A program made the position numbers and the translations under genes. DNA of 64,000 nucleotides from Alicyclobacillus tolerans. Lineage in GTDB: Bacteria; Bacillota; Bacilli; Alicyclobacillales; Alicyclobacillaceae. Under the pieces are notes generated by a model. That model saw only the letters and a list, made by a program, of their open reading frames with translations. It did not search any database and had not been told where the DNA came from. The stretch is taken from the NCBI RefSeq assembly GCF_900142255.1, contig NZ_FRAF01000006.1:62001-126000 (forward strand). Reading direction: 5' to 3'. This document shows positions 6,445 through 16,015 of this stretch, piece by piece; position 1 is the first letter of the stretch; each line of letters starts with the position of its first letter.

Positions 6445-9229
6445 CAGCAACCCAACCTTTCCACTCACGCAATACTTCGCAATATATATCTGAGGTGCTC
6501 TTCGCAATTTGATCCCAGTTAAACTTTTGTATTTGAAGACTAGCGTTCATACTCAGTTGCTCCGCTAATTCTGGATTGGACCAAAGGAAAGCGATTTGAT
6601 CGTGCAGTGAATCTACATTATCAGGGAATACTGTTAATCCATTTATCTCGTGTTGGACAACATCGCGCAGTCCTCCTACTGAGGCTGCAATCACTGGCGT
6701 ACCCGCTGCCATAGCTTCTAACGCTACAATGCCAAATGGCTCATAGAGACTTGGGAAAACAGCAACTTTTGATTTTGCGTACATTTGATTGCGTTCTTCG
6801 TCTGAGATAAATCCAAGAAAAGACACTCGATTGATAATTTTAAGTTGAATGGCCAGTTGTTCTAATTCTTCGCGCATTGGTCCCTGTCCAGCTATGACCA
6901 AGCGCATCTTAGGAAATTGAACAAACAATCGTGAAGCTGCGTGAAGCAACAAGTGCACACCTTTCTCACGCACCAGTCTTCCTACAAAAAACACAACGTC
7001 TTCCCTTTCACAAAACTTCTTTCGATGCATATCCCATTGAATCAATGATGGATCGATTCCATTAGGAAGAACTTGCACCCTATTTTCTTCCAGACCAAAA
7101 AGCGACCTGACCTCTGAACGCATTGCATCGCTACATACAATGACTTTCTCTGCTTCATTGACAAGCCGCAGTTCAAGTTGATGGATATGTCGCTGGACAT
7201 CATTGTGAATTCCCTGGTTGCGCCCGTGTTCAGTGGCATGTATCGTGACAATGAGTGGCAGATTGTAAAGTGATTTGATTGCTGAGGCAGTTCGACAAAC
7301 CAGCCAGTCATGAGCATGAACGAGATCAAACGACCAACCTTTTTGAACAAGGTGAGAGACCGTATCAAGCATCGCTAGATTAAGTTGGAAAACCCAGTGT
7401 AAAAATGAACCTCCATCCGGTTTTTGCACTCGTACACGGTGAACATAAACATCGTCTACTTTTTCCTCATTGGGACAAGAGTCAACTTCTGTAGTTACCA
7501 CGTGAACTTCCCAACCTGTTTGAACCAAGTGACGCGTTAAATCGTAAACGTGTCTGGATAGTCCACCAATAGTCAATGGTGGAAACTCCCACGACAAGAC
7601 TAATACTCTGAGTCGTTTGACTTCCAACTTCTCTTTTGCCAAAAATTTGTTTTTAGACTGAAAATGACGATAGTCTATATTGGGAAAAATGGCATCCAAC
7701 TTTTCCAATGGAAGTACCTCGTCAGATGAGAAAGTGCCTGAGGCAAGCATGTCACAAAGTTGGTGAAATCGTGATACATGCTGCTTTGTGCGGCGAACCG
7801 CATAATCCACTACGGTTTTGTTGTCCATAATGAATGCCCAATCACTGCTTTGTGCCAGCATCAATTCCCGGGCAGCCTGCTGTAAGACGCGCCTCTCCTC
7901 TGCTGTAGGTTGCCAAAACCGATTGGCCATCTGTACCATTCTTTCCTCAGCAAAATGGAGTGCAGGATAAATCCAATCATTTTCCCCACGTAACCAAACA
8001 TCTGCGTATCCCCCACGACCCCAAGAAGACATGGACAATCGACATTCTTGAAAGTCATCATAAAAATCCAGATATTGTGAGGGTGTAACAGTTTCCAACA
8101 CATCTTGATCAAAATGTATCTTACGAAGCAAAAAATCGATCCATTGCGGCCCTTCATACCACCAATGGCCAAACAACTCTGCATCAAACGGGGCAACAAT
8201 CATTGGCTTTCGTCCCATATGGTATAACGCGTTCTCAACATGTTTTTGTCGATTCATTATAAAATCCTTGGCATGTAGGGCTGCCTTTTCTCTTGCCCAA
8301 TCGAGACGATAAGGCGCTTTTTCTGCTCCATTTCCGGTTATGCGATAATACTTAAAACCCGTATCGACACGAATACCTTCAGGATGAATGTAAGGTTTCA
8401 CAGTTTCTAAATCGAGATCGAACCCTATATCCCGATAGAATTCTCGATAATCGAAATCTCCTGGATACCCGTCTATAGAACTCCAAACTTGCTGAGACGA
8501 GGAACGGTCACGAGCAAAAACCGCTACACCGCTCGGTGTTAAAACCGGAGAGAGCGTTCCCAAGACCGGAACCGGCTCTGCATTTATTAGTCCGTGTGTA
8601 TCAGTGATAAAATATCGGATACCCAAATCACTCAAGATATTCTCTAACTTTTCAAAATAACCACATTCGGGTAGCCAAATACCCGGCGGTTTACAGCCGA
8701 AATAATGCTCATAGACCTCAATTCCCGTTACTACCTGTGCTCTTACCGCTTCTTCTGTCGCTAGCAGAGGTAAAAAAGCATGTGTTGCGGCCGAAGTAAT
8801 CAGTTCAAGATATCCACCATTTTGCAGCGATCGAAACACAGAAATTAAATCTTTTTTGCATTTGTGATAAAACTGGTAGATATCGTAAAGTTTTTGACGA
8901 TAATGCAAGGCGAGTGGATAAAAATCTGTGTCGCCCTGTGTGCGTTTTACTTCTTTTTCGGCCAACTCCATCATATTTAGCAAATATTGGTTATAACGAT
9001 TCTGTAAAAGCGAATCATCCAACATAGTTAGAAGGGTAGGCGAGAGCGAAAAGGTAATTCGATAAGAAACCCTTTCAGAAGCTAATTTCAGAAGCACTTG
9101 TAACAGCGGGATATAGGTTTCGGAAATGGCTTCAAATAACCATCGCTCTTCTAAATAAGTCTCACTTTCAGGATGACGAACAAATGGCAAGTGAGCATGC
9201 AATACAAGGGCCACATATCCTTTACTCAT
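6341..9229 (-). CDS. GH57 alpha-glucan branching enzyme fused to GT4 glycogen-synthase-like domain
   Basis: 962 residues from an ATG with GGGGGTG seven bases upstream. Residues 1-420 form a GH57 catalytic domain: HAHLPF (11-16), WLPECGY with the nucleophile Glu about 188, and PFDAELFGHWW with the second catalytic Asp about 349. A DUF1957-type helical domain follows (about 430-520). From about residue 540 a GT4 glycosyltransferase begins (VLSWEFPPLTIGGLSRHV), with VGRLVREKGVHLLLHA and the EPFGIVALEAMAAG donor-site motif near 830. Thus chain elongation and 1,6-branching of an alpha-glucan are joined in one cytoplasmic protein. The last 34 residues are read from DNA that also encodes the start of the next gene, so the tail may be a read-on extension. 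Confidence 0.88.
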   Translation of the reverse strand: MSKGYVALVLHAHLPFVRHPESETYLEERWLFEAISETYIPLLQVLLKLASERVSYRITFSLSPTLLTMLDDSLLQNRYNQYLLNMMELAEKEVKRTQGDTDFYPLALHYRQKLYDIYQFYHKCKKDLISVFRSLQNGGYLELITSAATHAFLPLLATEEAVRAQVVTGIEVYEHYFGCKPPGIWLPECGYFEKLENILSDLGIRYFITDTHGLINAEPVPVLGTLSPVLTPSGVAVFARDRSSSQQVWSSIDGYPGDFDYREFYRDIGFDLDLETVKPYIHPEGIRVDTGFKYYRITGNGAEKAPYRLDWAREKAALHAKDFIMNRQKHVENALYHMGRKPMIVAPFDAELFGHWWYEGPQWIDFLLRKIHFDQDVLETVTPSQYLDFYDDFQECRLSMSSWGRGGYADVWLRGENDWIYPALHFAEERMVQMANRFWQPTAEERRVLQQAARELMLAQSSDWAFIMDNKTVVDYAVRRTKQHVSRFHQLCDMLASGTFSSDEVLPLEKLDAIFPNIDYRHFQSKNKFLAKEKLEVKRLRVLVLSWEFPPLTIGGLSRHVYDLTRHLVQTGWEVHVVTTEVDSCPNEEKVDDVYVHRVRVQKPDGGSFLHWVFQLNLAMLDTVSHLVQKGWSFDLVHAHDWLVCRTASAIKSLYNLPLIVTIHATEHGRNQGIHNDVQRHIHQLELRLVNEAEKVIVCSDAMRSEVRSLFGLEENRVQVLPNGIDPSLIQWDMHRKKFCEREDVVFFVGRLVREKGVHLLLHAASRLFVQFPKMRLVIAGQGPMREELEQLAIQLKIINRVSFLGFISDEERNQMYAKSKVAVFPSLYEPFGIVALEAMAAGTPVIAASVGGLRDVVQHEINGLTVFPDNVDSLHDQIAFLWSNPELAEQLSMNASLQIQKFNWDQIAKSTSDIYCEVLREWKGWVADESSNHGWWQRNEITSVDGAISQTHGAIIGTSLY

Positions 9230-9776
9230 GTATGCACCCCCGGCTTGCGAAATTGACAGTATATCCATCAAATTCACCAAAATACGGAAAGGAATATGGG
9301 CCAACATCTGTAATAGCATTCTCTTGAACTGTTCTCTCTTGCCTTATCGGTCGCCGGAAACAGACTGAGGGTTGATCGCTTACTGAAGCAACACGTGGTG
9401 TGGTAACAGAATTCGATTGAAGTATAGAAAAAAATTCTCCTTCCTTAGTCGCTGTACATAACTGTATCAAGTAAGAACGATTCGCAAGGACAGGATGGAT
9501 ATACCAGTTTTCTGAGTCGGGTTGAACGGCAATCACTTGAGTAGAATGCGGAACATTTTTTTCAAAAAGCATATCGGTGACATCGTGAAGTAGTAAGTAA
9601 AAAGGAAGCTGATCCCATCGGGATTCGAAATGTTCTGAGATAATTTGTTTACGCAGTGAACTAACTTCCCAATAAACAAATAATGTCGAAGCATCTTTAC
9701 ACATCAAGCGAATACGATCGACGTTCCAAAATCGCCTCCATTGTTCTTCTTTACATCCTCTTTGATCCTTAAGCAC
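9222..9776 (-). CDS. DUF4912 domain protein
   Basis: 184 residues from a GTG with TAGGAG eight bases upstream; a GTG nine bases further up overlaps that site and is less likely. The central part (RIRLMCKDASTLFVYWEV to about residue 140) has the DUF4912 pattern, in which a short aromatic strand, usually F-YWE, is conserved. Such proteins commonly sit beside GH57 branching enzymes and may bind glucan or assist the enzyme; the biochemical role is unknown. It is the first gene of the unit and overlaps the GH57-GT4 start by eight bases. Confidence 0.75.
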   Translation of the reverse strand: MLKDQRGCKEEQWRRFWNVDRIRLMCKDASTLFVYWEVSSLRKQIISEHFESRWDQLPFYLLLHDVTDMLFEKNVPHSTQVIAVQPDSENWYIHPVLANRSYLIQLCTATKEGEFFSILQSNSVTTPRVASVSDQPSVCFRRPIRQERTVQENAITDVGPYSFPYFGEFDGYTVNFASRGCIHE

Positions 9777-9950
9777 TCGGTTCACTCCTACATCAACTAT
9801 GAATTGGTCACGGGATTATATATGCAGATGCATGTTTATTTACTCTCGTTTAGAGGTGCATAGCAGATATTTTTTAATGGATGAGGCTGATCTATCTCCC
9901 GACCGTTTGGTCAAAAACCTTGTAAGAAAAGCATTTTTAGACATTATGTC

Positions 9951-9965
9951 ATGAATGCGTTTTCA
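9951..9965. promoter_or_regulatory. cre-like catabolite-repression site
   Basis: ATGAATGCGTTTTCA matches the CcpA consensus WTGNAANCGNWNNCW with a single mismatch. It lies 175 bases upstream of the DUF4912 start, in the leader or promoter region of the glucan unit, so carbon control of glycogen genes is plausible. Sites this short occur by chance. Confidence 0.4.
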
Positions 9966-10070
9966 TATTATTGGGTGTTCAAGCATAAACTTCATTATGA
10001 ATATTTTTCAGATATTATGAATAATTATTCTATTAACACAAAAAAATATTCAGATGTAATTAAGAGATAA

Positions 10071-10085
10071 AGAGGGCAGCCCTCT
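10071..10085 (-). terminator. Weak hairpin after the GH15 gene
   Basis: AGAGGG and CCCTCT pair around a three-base loop and are followed on the minus strand by TTATCTCTT. The run of T is interrupted. An alternative longer stem (GCAGCC with GGCTGC, about 10077-10111) overlaps it. A possible terminator of the gene ending at 10137. Confidence 0.35.
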
Positions 10086-10136
10086 GGTTATCCTTGTTGC
10101 CGAAGGCTGCTTGCTTCTTTTCAAGATTTCCTGGTT

Positions 10137-13100
10137 TCATCCAATACGCAACATAGGCAAGGCAGAAAAGGTTGACCCAGAGAAGGAATTCGTCGGTACG
10201 AGCCAATCAACAAATTGAGGACCCCAAACCTCATCTTTCCCACCGCCAAAATGCCAATCTCCTGGCACTTTGCGCACAGGTCGAATCCTTCCATATTCTT
10301 CACCGGCTATGAAAACCATGAAGCCCCATCCCTTATTGGGAACTCCACCGAGTTTTTCTAATGGAATGGCTATATGAATTGTGCGACTTGTATCTTCTAC
10401 CCAAATATCAACCTTGCAAGAATATGACCAATCGCAATTGTAAAGACCACTATCCGCATGCCAATTCCCAGTGACGCGGATCATTTTTTCCCAGCCGCAT
10501 TCTGGCGCAAAACATACTTGCAAATCCTTCGTCCATATTTGTCCTGAGCCGTTCTGACCGTCCATATCGATGTAGATATCTATAACTTGTTTACTGATTC
10601 CACTTGGACCCAACCAAGGATTATCAAGATGCCCAAGTTCTACATCGAAATACGCTCTTTGCTTATCTGCCCCAACAGCCACACTGAGTAATTGAAAATC
10701 ACCGGAGTGAAATACTGGCTGAGTAGGATAAAGAATAGGTACTTCTAAGCGAGAGTCAGGATTGGTCCATGTATAGTAATGCGTAGGTCGATACCAGGCA
10801 GTCATACGTTGACTTGCTAACGAGTAAGACCGATTGCAAGCCATAATGTCCATTTGGTGTTGCCCCATCATACGCACAGGGACATGAAAACTAAAGTTTC
10901 CCTCCGTATCTGCTACTGTTGAAAATCGTTCATCATGATGTAATACAACAACCGTAACACCTGCCTCAGTTCTACCTTGAATCAAAAATATACTTTCCGT
11001 TTCACTATCTATTATGGAGATGGGGTGCAGACTGAGTGGAATCTGAGAGTCTGGATATTGACGGTCTATATAACGTTTTTTAACAGCCTCAGGCATCTCT
11101 ACTACCCGTTCCTCTTCTATACAAACTGCAAGTCGAAGATATTGCGCCATAGCCCAAATCAGTGGTGTAGCTGAACCTGTGCCAGCATTTCTTCGTAATC
11201 CGCGTAATGGCAATTCATCCTGATCCCAAATTTGTTCTGGTATCAGATTACCTTCATTCGCAGAGTTCTCCATAACTCGCAGTAATTTCATTGGGGTGTA
11301 GAAATTTGGAGGTGAATGACGTCGTTGAGACGACAGCCATGCTATTTCATACTCGCCACGTTCTCCGCAAAGAAGTGGCCATGGCCTGCCTTTGCCAGCT
11401 CCATCATAAGGGCGGCCATCTTCATATTCTCCGTAACCATCCCCATTATAGCGTCGCCATAATGGACCAGAAGGCGAATGATAGATAAGTTTTTGGTCGA
11501 TCACGTTGAGCGATTGAACGATAGAAAGATCGTCGGCAGGGCGAATCCCTAATCTCACCAATTCAAGAAAACCAGCATCTACTACAGCCGTTTTTTCATG
11601 CCATCCACCACCATTTTTCAATTCAATCCAATGACCATCATCTGGATTTGGTGAATCACTGATGCGAATATAATAGGGATGATTGGCCAACGTTCCCTTT
11701 CGGGAAAGTGTCCATGATTCTATATGATTCTCCCACTCATCCGCTTTTTTCAGACAGATAATCGCTAACTCTTTATCATCAGCTTGATAGGCCATTTCTG
11801 CTGCAACCACCAAAGCAGCAATCAGCGTAGCTAAAGTAGAAGGCGAATATCCACTATTTTCTTCCCAACGTTCTTGTTCTGTTATCGGTCCATGTTTTAG
11901 TAGATATTCGGCAGCCGGTTTCACAAGCGATTCGTAACGATGCATCGCTTGCAGTTGATAGGCTAGAAGAATGGGGAAAGCTGTTTCATCTAACTGTTGA
12001 CCAGTCCAGTAAGGACTCCCGTCCAACCAGGCATTCTGTGGAAAAGAACCGTCTTGCCTTTGCAAAACTTCATCCAAATAAGCCAGAACTCGTTGAGCTG
12101 TTGGATAATCACCAATTAAAACCAGTGCAGACGCCACTTCACACAAATCACGCGGCCAAATCAGATGATAGCCTCCTATGGGTCGATCTGCCGGTAAATG
12201 TGTACCCCACAGAATGCTTAATGAAGCGACAATAGCACCCGGTTGCTGCTTATCTTCATGCGCCCGTATGACCATGGCAGCCGCATAATACTGTTGACGA
12301 TGAGCGACGATTGGCGGTCGTAAATTCTTAACGTATGCACGCCAGCCTTGTTCGTATTGGTTCTTCAAGTCCGAAAAGGAATATGACAACGATTCGTCTA
12401 ACATTTGTTTGGCAATATCCATTTGCTGAGCAAAACTAAGAGCAAGTGTAAGACTAGAAAAAGAACCGTCCCCATCCCATTGAATCATACCAAGATGTAC
12501 TACATTACCACCTATCAAACCGCATTGAGATGGAAACTCAAATAATCTCCGCGAAGAAGCAAAAGTATCCCATGCTCTACCATCCATGACTGTCACACGT
12601 TGAAAAGAGGGTGTCGCACCAATGGTAAGGGAAAAGTTACAGTCCCAAGCTGCAAGAATAGACCCACACTTTGCTAACTGTACAGTAGCAACATCATCCA
12701 GACTATTCCCGCCTAAAATAGGTTTGGCGCAAACCCAGAGCTGATAGTCCCGAACTGTACCTACTAAAGCCTCAAAATGAATGTGCACCAACACAGTATC
12801 TCGACCGGGATCGGCAATCCATTCTTTCCTTATCTTATACTTTCCGTTTTTTGCCGTGTTGATTTGCTCATAAAGAAGTGCGTCTTCTTTCACGAGACGT
12901 GTTTCATGATACATATCTTCAAGTTCTCGATCGATAAATGAGGAACCGTCCGTTACCCATAGTTCAAGCTGCTGTAACTGTGGATGGGCTACATCTGGAT
13001 AATATACTTCAGTTAAAACTCCATCCGTTAATGTAAACCATACATGAGATGGACATTGACCGTCTTCGGGCTGGTGAATAGCCGTTCCAATTCCGTTTTT

Positions 13101-13184
13101 GGCCGCTGAAGTCCAATTGAACGCTGTTCTCTGAACATTTCGATCGTTGAATATAAAAGAATTTGACAGTCCTTCACTGCACAT
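10137..13184 (-). CDS. GH15 glucoamylase / glucodextranase-like enzyme, apparently cytoplasmic
   Basis: About 1015 residues; the ATG at 13184 is chosen because GAGGGGTG lies eight bases upstream, though three ATG codons at 13200-13208 are alternatives. An N-terminal glucodextranase-type beta domain (about 15-260; GIGTAIHQ, VWFTLTDGVLTEVYYP) precedes the (alpha/alpha)6 GH15 barrel (about 280-690). The barrel has RWEENSGYSPSTLA, with a catalytic acid, and GRPWPLLCGERGEYE, with the catalytic base. The C-terminus adds an Ig-like module (about 720-800) and a glucodextranase C-like domain. No signal peptide or membrane anchor is visible, so it probably releases glucose from an internal glucan. It stands 360 bases upstream of the branching-enzyme unit. 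Confidence 0.87.
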   Translation of the reverse strand: MCSEGLSNSFIFNDRNVQRTAFNWTSAAKNGIGTAIHQPEDGQCPSHVWFTLTDGVLTEVYYPDVAHPQLQQLELWVTDGSSFIDRELEDMYHETRLVKEDALLYEQINTAKNGKYKIRKEWIADPGRDTVLVHIHFEALVGTVRDYQLWVCAKPILGGNSLDDVATVQLAKCGSILAAWDCNFSLTIGATPSFQRVTVMDGRAWDTFASSRRLFEFPSQCGLIGGNVVHLGMIQWDGDGSFSSLTLALSFAQQMDIAKQMLDESLSYSFSDLKNQYEQGWRAYVKNLRPPIVAHRQQYYAAAMVIRAHEDKQQPGAIVASLSILWGTHLPADRPIGGYHLIWPRDLCEVASALVLIGDYPTAQRVLAYLDEVLQRQDGSFPQNAWLDGSPYWTGQQLDETAFPILLAYQLQAMHRYESLVKPAAEYLLKHGPITEQERWEENSGYSPSTLATLIAALVVAAEMAYQADDKELAIICLKKADEWENHIESWTLSRKGTLANHPYYIRISDSPNPDDGHWIELKNGGGWHEKTAVVDAGFLELVRLGIRPADDLSIVQSLNVIDQKLIYHSPSGPLWRRYNGDGYGEYEDGRPYDGAGKGRPWPLLCGERGEYEIAWLSSQRRHSPPNFYTPMKLLRVMENSANEGNLIPEQIWDQDELPLRGLRRNAGTGSATPLIWAMAQYLRLAVCIEEERVVEMPEAVKKRYIDRQYPDSQIPLSLHPISIIDSETESIFLIQGRTEAGVTVVVLHHDERFSTVADTEGNFSFHVPVRMMGQHQMDIMACNRSYSLASQRMTAWYRPTHYYTWTNPDSRLEVPILYPTQPVFHSGDFQLLSVAVGADKQRAYFDVELGHLDNPWLGPSGISKQVIDIYIDMDGQNGSGQIWTKDLQVCFAPECGWEKMIRVTGNWHADSGLYNCDWSYSCKVDIWVEDTSRTIHIAIPLEKLGGVPNKGWGFMVFIAGEEYGRIRPVRKVPGDWHFGGGKDEVWGPQFVDWLVPTNSFSGSTFSALPMLRIG

Positions 13185-13347
13185 GCCGCCATCACCCCTC
13201 ATCATCATTCACATCAAACCCGTTCTTTTGGAGTGGCGATTTCCTTTCATCTTTTGCGTTTAGTCATCCATATTCAACTCCGCTCTATTCTGCGAAGTCT
13301 GGCTTGTACCATTTATCATTCCATTCTCCCCTGCTTGATGGCTTCAA

Positions 13348-13375
13348 ATAAAAAAAGAGCGAATCTATCGCTCTT
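13348..13375 (-). terminator. Rho-independent terminator of the APC permease gene
   Basis: On the minus strand AAGAGCG (from 13375) pairs with CGCTCTT around a seven-base loop, followed directly by a run of seven T residues (13355 down to about 13349). It lies 36 bases after the permease stop at 13411. Confidence 0.85.
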
Positions 13376-13410
13376 CAACAGACTTTAATAAAACTTAGCG
13401 CCACAATGAA

Positions 13411-14802
13411 TTAGACTGTAAATTTCCCAGCTTTAGCAATTTGGTCTGGCGATTGACGCACAATAAAAATCCAGCCAAGGATGAGCCAAACGAGAGTGAC
13501 GATTGGAGCCAAGATGACAGGATAAACCATTGGTACGAGCGTGAAATAAATACCAAATAAAACGAGTATGCTCGCCAAGCTAGGGATAATGCCGTGCCAA
13601 ATCAAACGAAATTCACGTAATCGCAGATAATACATTGTAACCGCCAAATTTGCTAGTAAATGCCCTACATAGAGTGCTACACTCGAAATCGTAACCATTA
13701 CTAAAAATCCGTTGAAAGGACCAAAAATAGCCGCAAAAACAATTGTGACGAGTGTGGCAACCAACATCATCCAATGAACTGCAACATATGGAGAGCGATT
13801 TCTTTGATGAATTCGTGAAAACGAAGACGGAAAAATCACTCCATCACGAGCATAAGCATACAGCATCCGTACGGCAGAATTTGCTGGTGCCAAAGCTCCC
13901 GCAAGAAAACTGTTAATCACAAAAAGAGCCAGGATAACAGCCCAAACAATTCCAAAATGATCCATAACTAATTCCACGCCCGGTACGGAAGCATTGGCAA
14001 ACGAAGTCATCTTATCAGGACCCCAAGAAACCGTTTGTGCATAAGCAAGAAGTACAAAAAGTACCCCTACAAACGCAAAACTTGTCAGTACCGCGCGAGT
14101 AATGGTACGCTGCGGTGATTGAGTTTCTTCCCCAAGAGCGACGGCACCACTCGAACCCGACATGGAAAAAAGGGCAAGAATCATACCAATACCCACACCA
14201 CTCCAACCATTTTTAGCTAGATGCGGCGTGATAAAGACCGTTCCTGTGTTATGTGAGCCTGCTACAATTATCAATCCTATGCCAATCACGAGCAAATAAA
14301 TAATTTCCAATGTGCCGGTGGATAAACTGTACTTGAGTGAAGGTTTAATACCGGCCCATGCAAAATAATAAGTAAAACCGATAAAACCTAGTGTGATAAG
14401 ATAGCCAATCCATTGTGGCATAACTATATGAAAGAGAAGCTGAATCAGCCCCGGGATAAAAACAGCACCAGCAAACAGCGATCCATTCGTCACAACTGTA
14501 AAATAAGAAAGTATGAAGAGCCAACCTGTCAAAATACCGTAGCGTGGCCCTACTCCATGACTGGCGTAGGCATAAAATCCACCTGCACTAGCCAATTTCC
14601 TAGAAAATTGTACAGTTGTGTTAATAGAAAAAGCAGCTGCTATAAATCCAATAATGTAAGTCAGAGGTAAGGCTCCTTGTGCATATACGGCTGCACCTGT
14701 CATTGTAGCAGCCATAGCTCCAGCCGGAGAAACGAGCGAGATAGATTGGTAGGCTAATTGCCAAAAACCAACTGCACTTCTATCTAATTCATGTTTTGCC
14801 AT
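13411..14802 (-). CDS. APC-family amino acid permease
   Basis: 463 residues with about twelve hydrophobic spans, starting at an ATG with GGGGAGGAG upstream. The N-terminal region (LAYQSISLVSPAGAMAATMTGAA) and GEETQSPQRTI after helix six are typical of the amino acid-polyamine-organocation superfamily. The substrate cannot be told from sequence alone. It is a single-gene unit with its own terminator and lies downstream of, and in the same orientation as, a nitronate monooxygenase-like gene. A second, unrelated-looking APC permease is encoded at 18614. Confidence 0.88.
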   Translation of the reverse strand: MAKHELDRSAVGFWQLAYQSISLVSPAGAMAATMTGAAVYAQGALPLTYIIGFIAAAFSINTTVQFSRKLASAGGFYAYASHGVGPRYGILTGWLFILSYFTVVTNGSLFAGAVFIPGLIQLLFHIVMPQWIGYLITLGFIGFTYYFAWAGIKPSLKYSLSTGTLEIIYLLVIGIGLIIVAGSHNTGTVFITPHLAKNGWSGVGIGMILALFSMSGSSGAVALGEETQSPQRTITRAVLTSFAFVGVLFVLLAYAQTVSWGPDKMTSFANASVPGVELVMDHFGIVWAVILALFVINSFLAGALAPANSAVRMLYAYARDGVIFPSSFSRIHQRNRSPYVAVHWMMLVATLVTIVFAAIFGPFNGFLVMVTISSVALYVGHLLANLAVTMYYLRLREFRLIWHGIIPSLASILVLFGIYFTLVPMVYPVILAPIVTLVWLILGWIFIVRQSPDQIAKAGKFTV

Positions 14803-14917
14803 TCTACTCCTCCCCTTAATCCACTGGCATGAAAGATTTTGAAATGACTACACCTCCTCTTTTTGGATATATATGCTGAAGAAAAAAACTAAGGACAAAA
14901 TTCATATACCCTTTATC

Positions 14918-15889
14918 CTAGACAGGAAAATTCATTTTCTCGATCCGTTTCAAAGCGAAACCAGCGGTGGATAACATCTCTTCAAACAATTCTGCAACTG
15001 TTGGCACGTTATGAATTAACCCCATAGATTGTCCTGCCCATGCATATCCCTCATTCAATCGACCTTCAATAATGGCTTTACGATTTCTTTCCCCTGAAAT
15101 CAGCGGATAAATATCTTCTTGTGTAGTTCCCTTTCTTTCTTCTTCCAATATTTTTTCTACCCATAATGAAGGCAGTACACGTCCAGGCATATTCAATGAA
15201 CGTTTGATAATCACAGTATCTTCCTCGCCACCCTGCACAATAGCTTCCTTGTACGCATGATGAGCTATGCATTCTTGGGTGGCAATAAATCGAGTTCCCA
15301 TTTCAATACCATCCGCTCCAAGCGCAAGTGCAGCCAGAAAACCACGCCCGTCAGCAATACCACCGCTAGCGATAACTGGAATACGAACTGATTCTACTAC
15401 ACGAGGAATAAGCACAAAGGTTCCCGTGTCAACACGGCCAATGTGTCCTCCTCCTTCTTGCCCAACCGCCATCACAGCATCTGCACCAAGTGCTTCCGCT
15501 TTTTGAGCTTGACGAACTGAGCTAACCAAAACCAATCTTTTAATGGACGTATCTGCCAATCTTTTTAATATGGGTTCTGGATTTCCTGCTGTAAGAGAAA
15601 CTGCAGCTACTTGTTCCTCAATCACAACCTCAACCATGGCATCGATTGACTTGTGCTGACTAATGGCAAGATTTACGCCAAAAGGTCGTTCCGTGGCAGA
15701 CTTCGTTTTGCGTATTTCTCTCCTCAAATCTTCTGCGGAAGACAAGGAGGTTGCGGTAATCTGTCCCAGACCTCCAGCCTTCGAAACTGCAACAGCCAAT
15801 TCGGAATAGGCTAAATTGGCAAGCCCTCCTTGAATAATGGGAATTTGAATGCCAAGCAATTCTGTCACTCGCGTTTTCAACCGTCTCAT
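14918..15889 (-). CDS. Nitronate monooxygenase-like flavin oxidoreductase
   Basis: 323 residues with the TIM-barrel pattern of the 2-nitropropane dioxygenase/FabK-like family: IPIIQGGLA near the N-terminus, GADAVMAVGQEGGGHIG in the middle (FMN and catalytic His region) and IPVIASGGIADGRGF with ALGADGIEMGTRFIAT after it. It uses FMN to oxidise alkyl nitronates, or serves as an enoyl-ACP-reductase-like enzyme; the family cannot be split with certainty by eye. The start is uncertain: the ATG at 15889 directly abuts AAAAGG, and a TTG four codons in has better spacing. It appears monocistronic. Confidence 0.85.
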   Translation of the reverse strand: MRRLKTRVTELLGIQIPIIQGGLANLAYSELAVAVSKAGGLGQITATSLSSAEDLRREIRKTKSATERPFGVNLAISQHKSIDAMVEVVIEEQVAAVSLTAGNPEPILKRLADTSIKRLVLVSSVRQAQKAEALGADAVMAVGQEGGGHIGRVDTGTFVLIPRVVESVRIPVIASGGIADGRGFLAALALGADGIEMGTRFIATQECIAHHAYKEAIVQGGEEDTVIIKRSLNMPGRVLPSLWVEKILEEERKGTTQEDIYPLISGERNRKAIIEGRLNEGYAWAGQSMGLIHNVPTVAELFEEMLSTAGFALKRIEKMNFPV

Positions 15890-16015
15890 CCTTTTTGAAT
15901 AGAATTGGTTCTAACGTTATCAATTGATTTCCAAGCTATCATTAACATAGATTAAGAAAAAATGTTATTCCATCTCAGCAAAGAGTCATTCTGCAATGAA
16001 ACTCTGAACCACTTT

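Larger units (their letters stand above)
9777..10136. other. Intergenic region upstream of the glucan unit
   Basis: This AT-rich stretch separates the GH15 gene from the DUF4912-GH57 unit, both minus strand. It holds a TATAAT on the minus strand (9815-9820) without a good -35, a cre-like site (9951-9965), a short GACC/GGTC hairpin near 9901-9912 and a weak hairpin after the GH15 stop. No gene is supported. Confidence 0.5.

Noticed and set aside
7042-7368. 108-codon minus frame inside the GH57-GT4 gene
   Set aside because: It is an out-of-frame shadow of the GT4 domain, which has full motif support.
14803-14917. Strong AAAGAGGAGGTG site on the minus strand near 14855
   Set aside because: No start codon lies at a usable distance downstream, so it does not define a gene.
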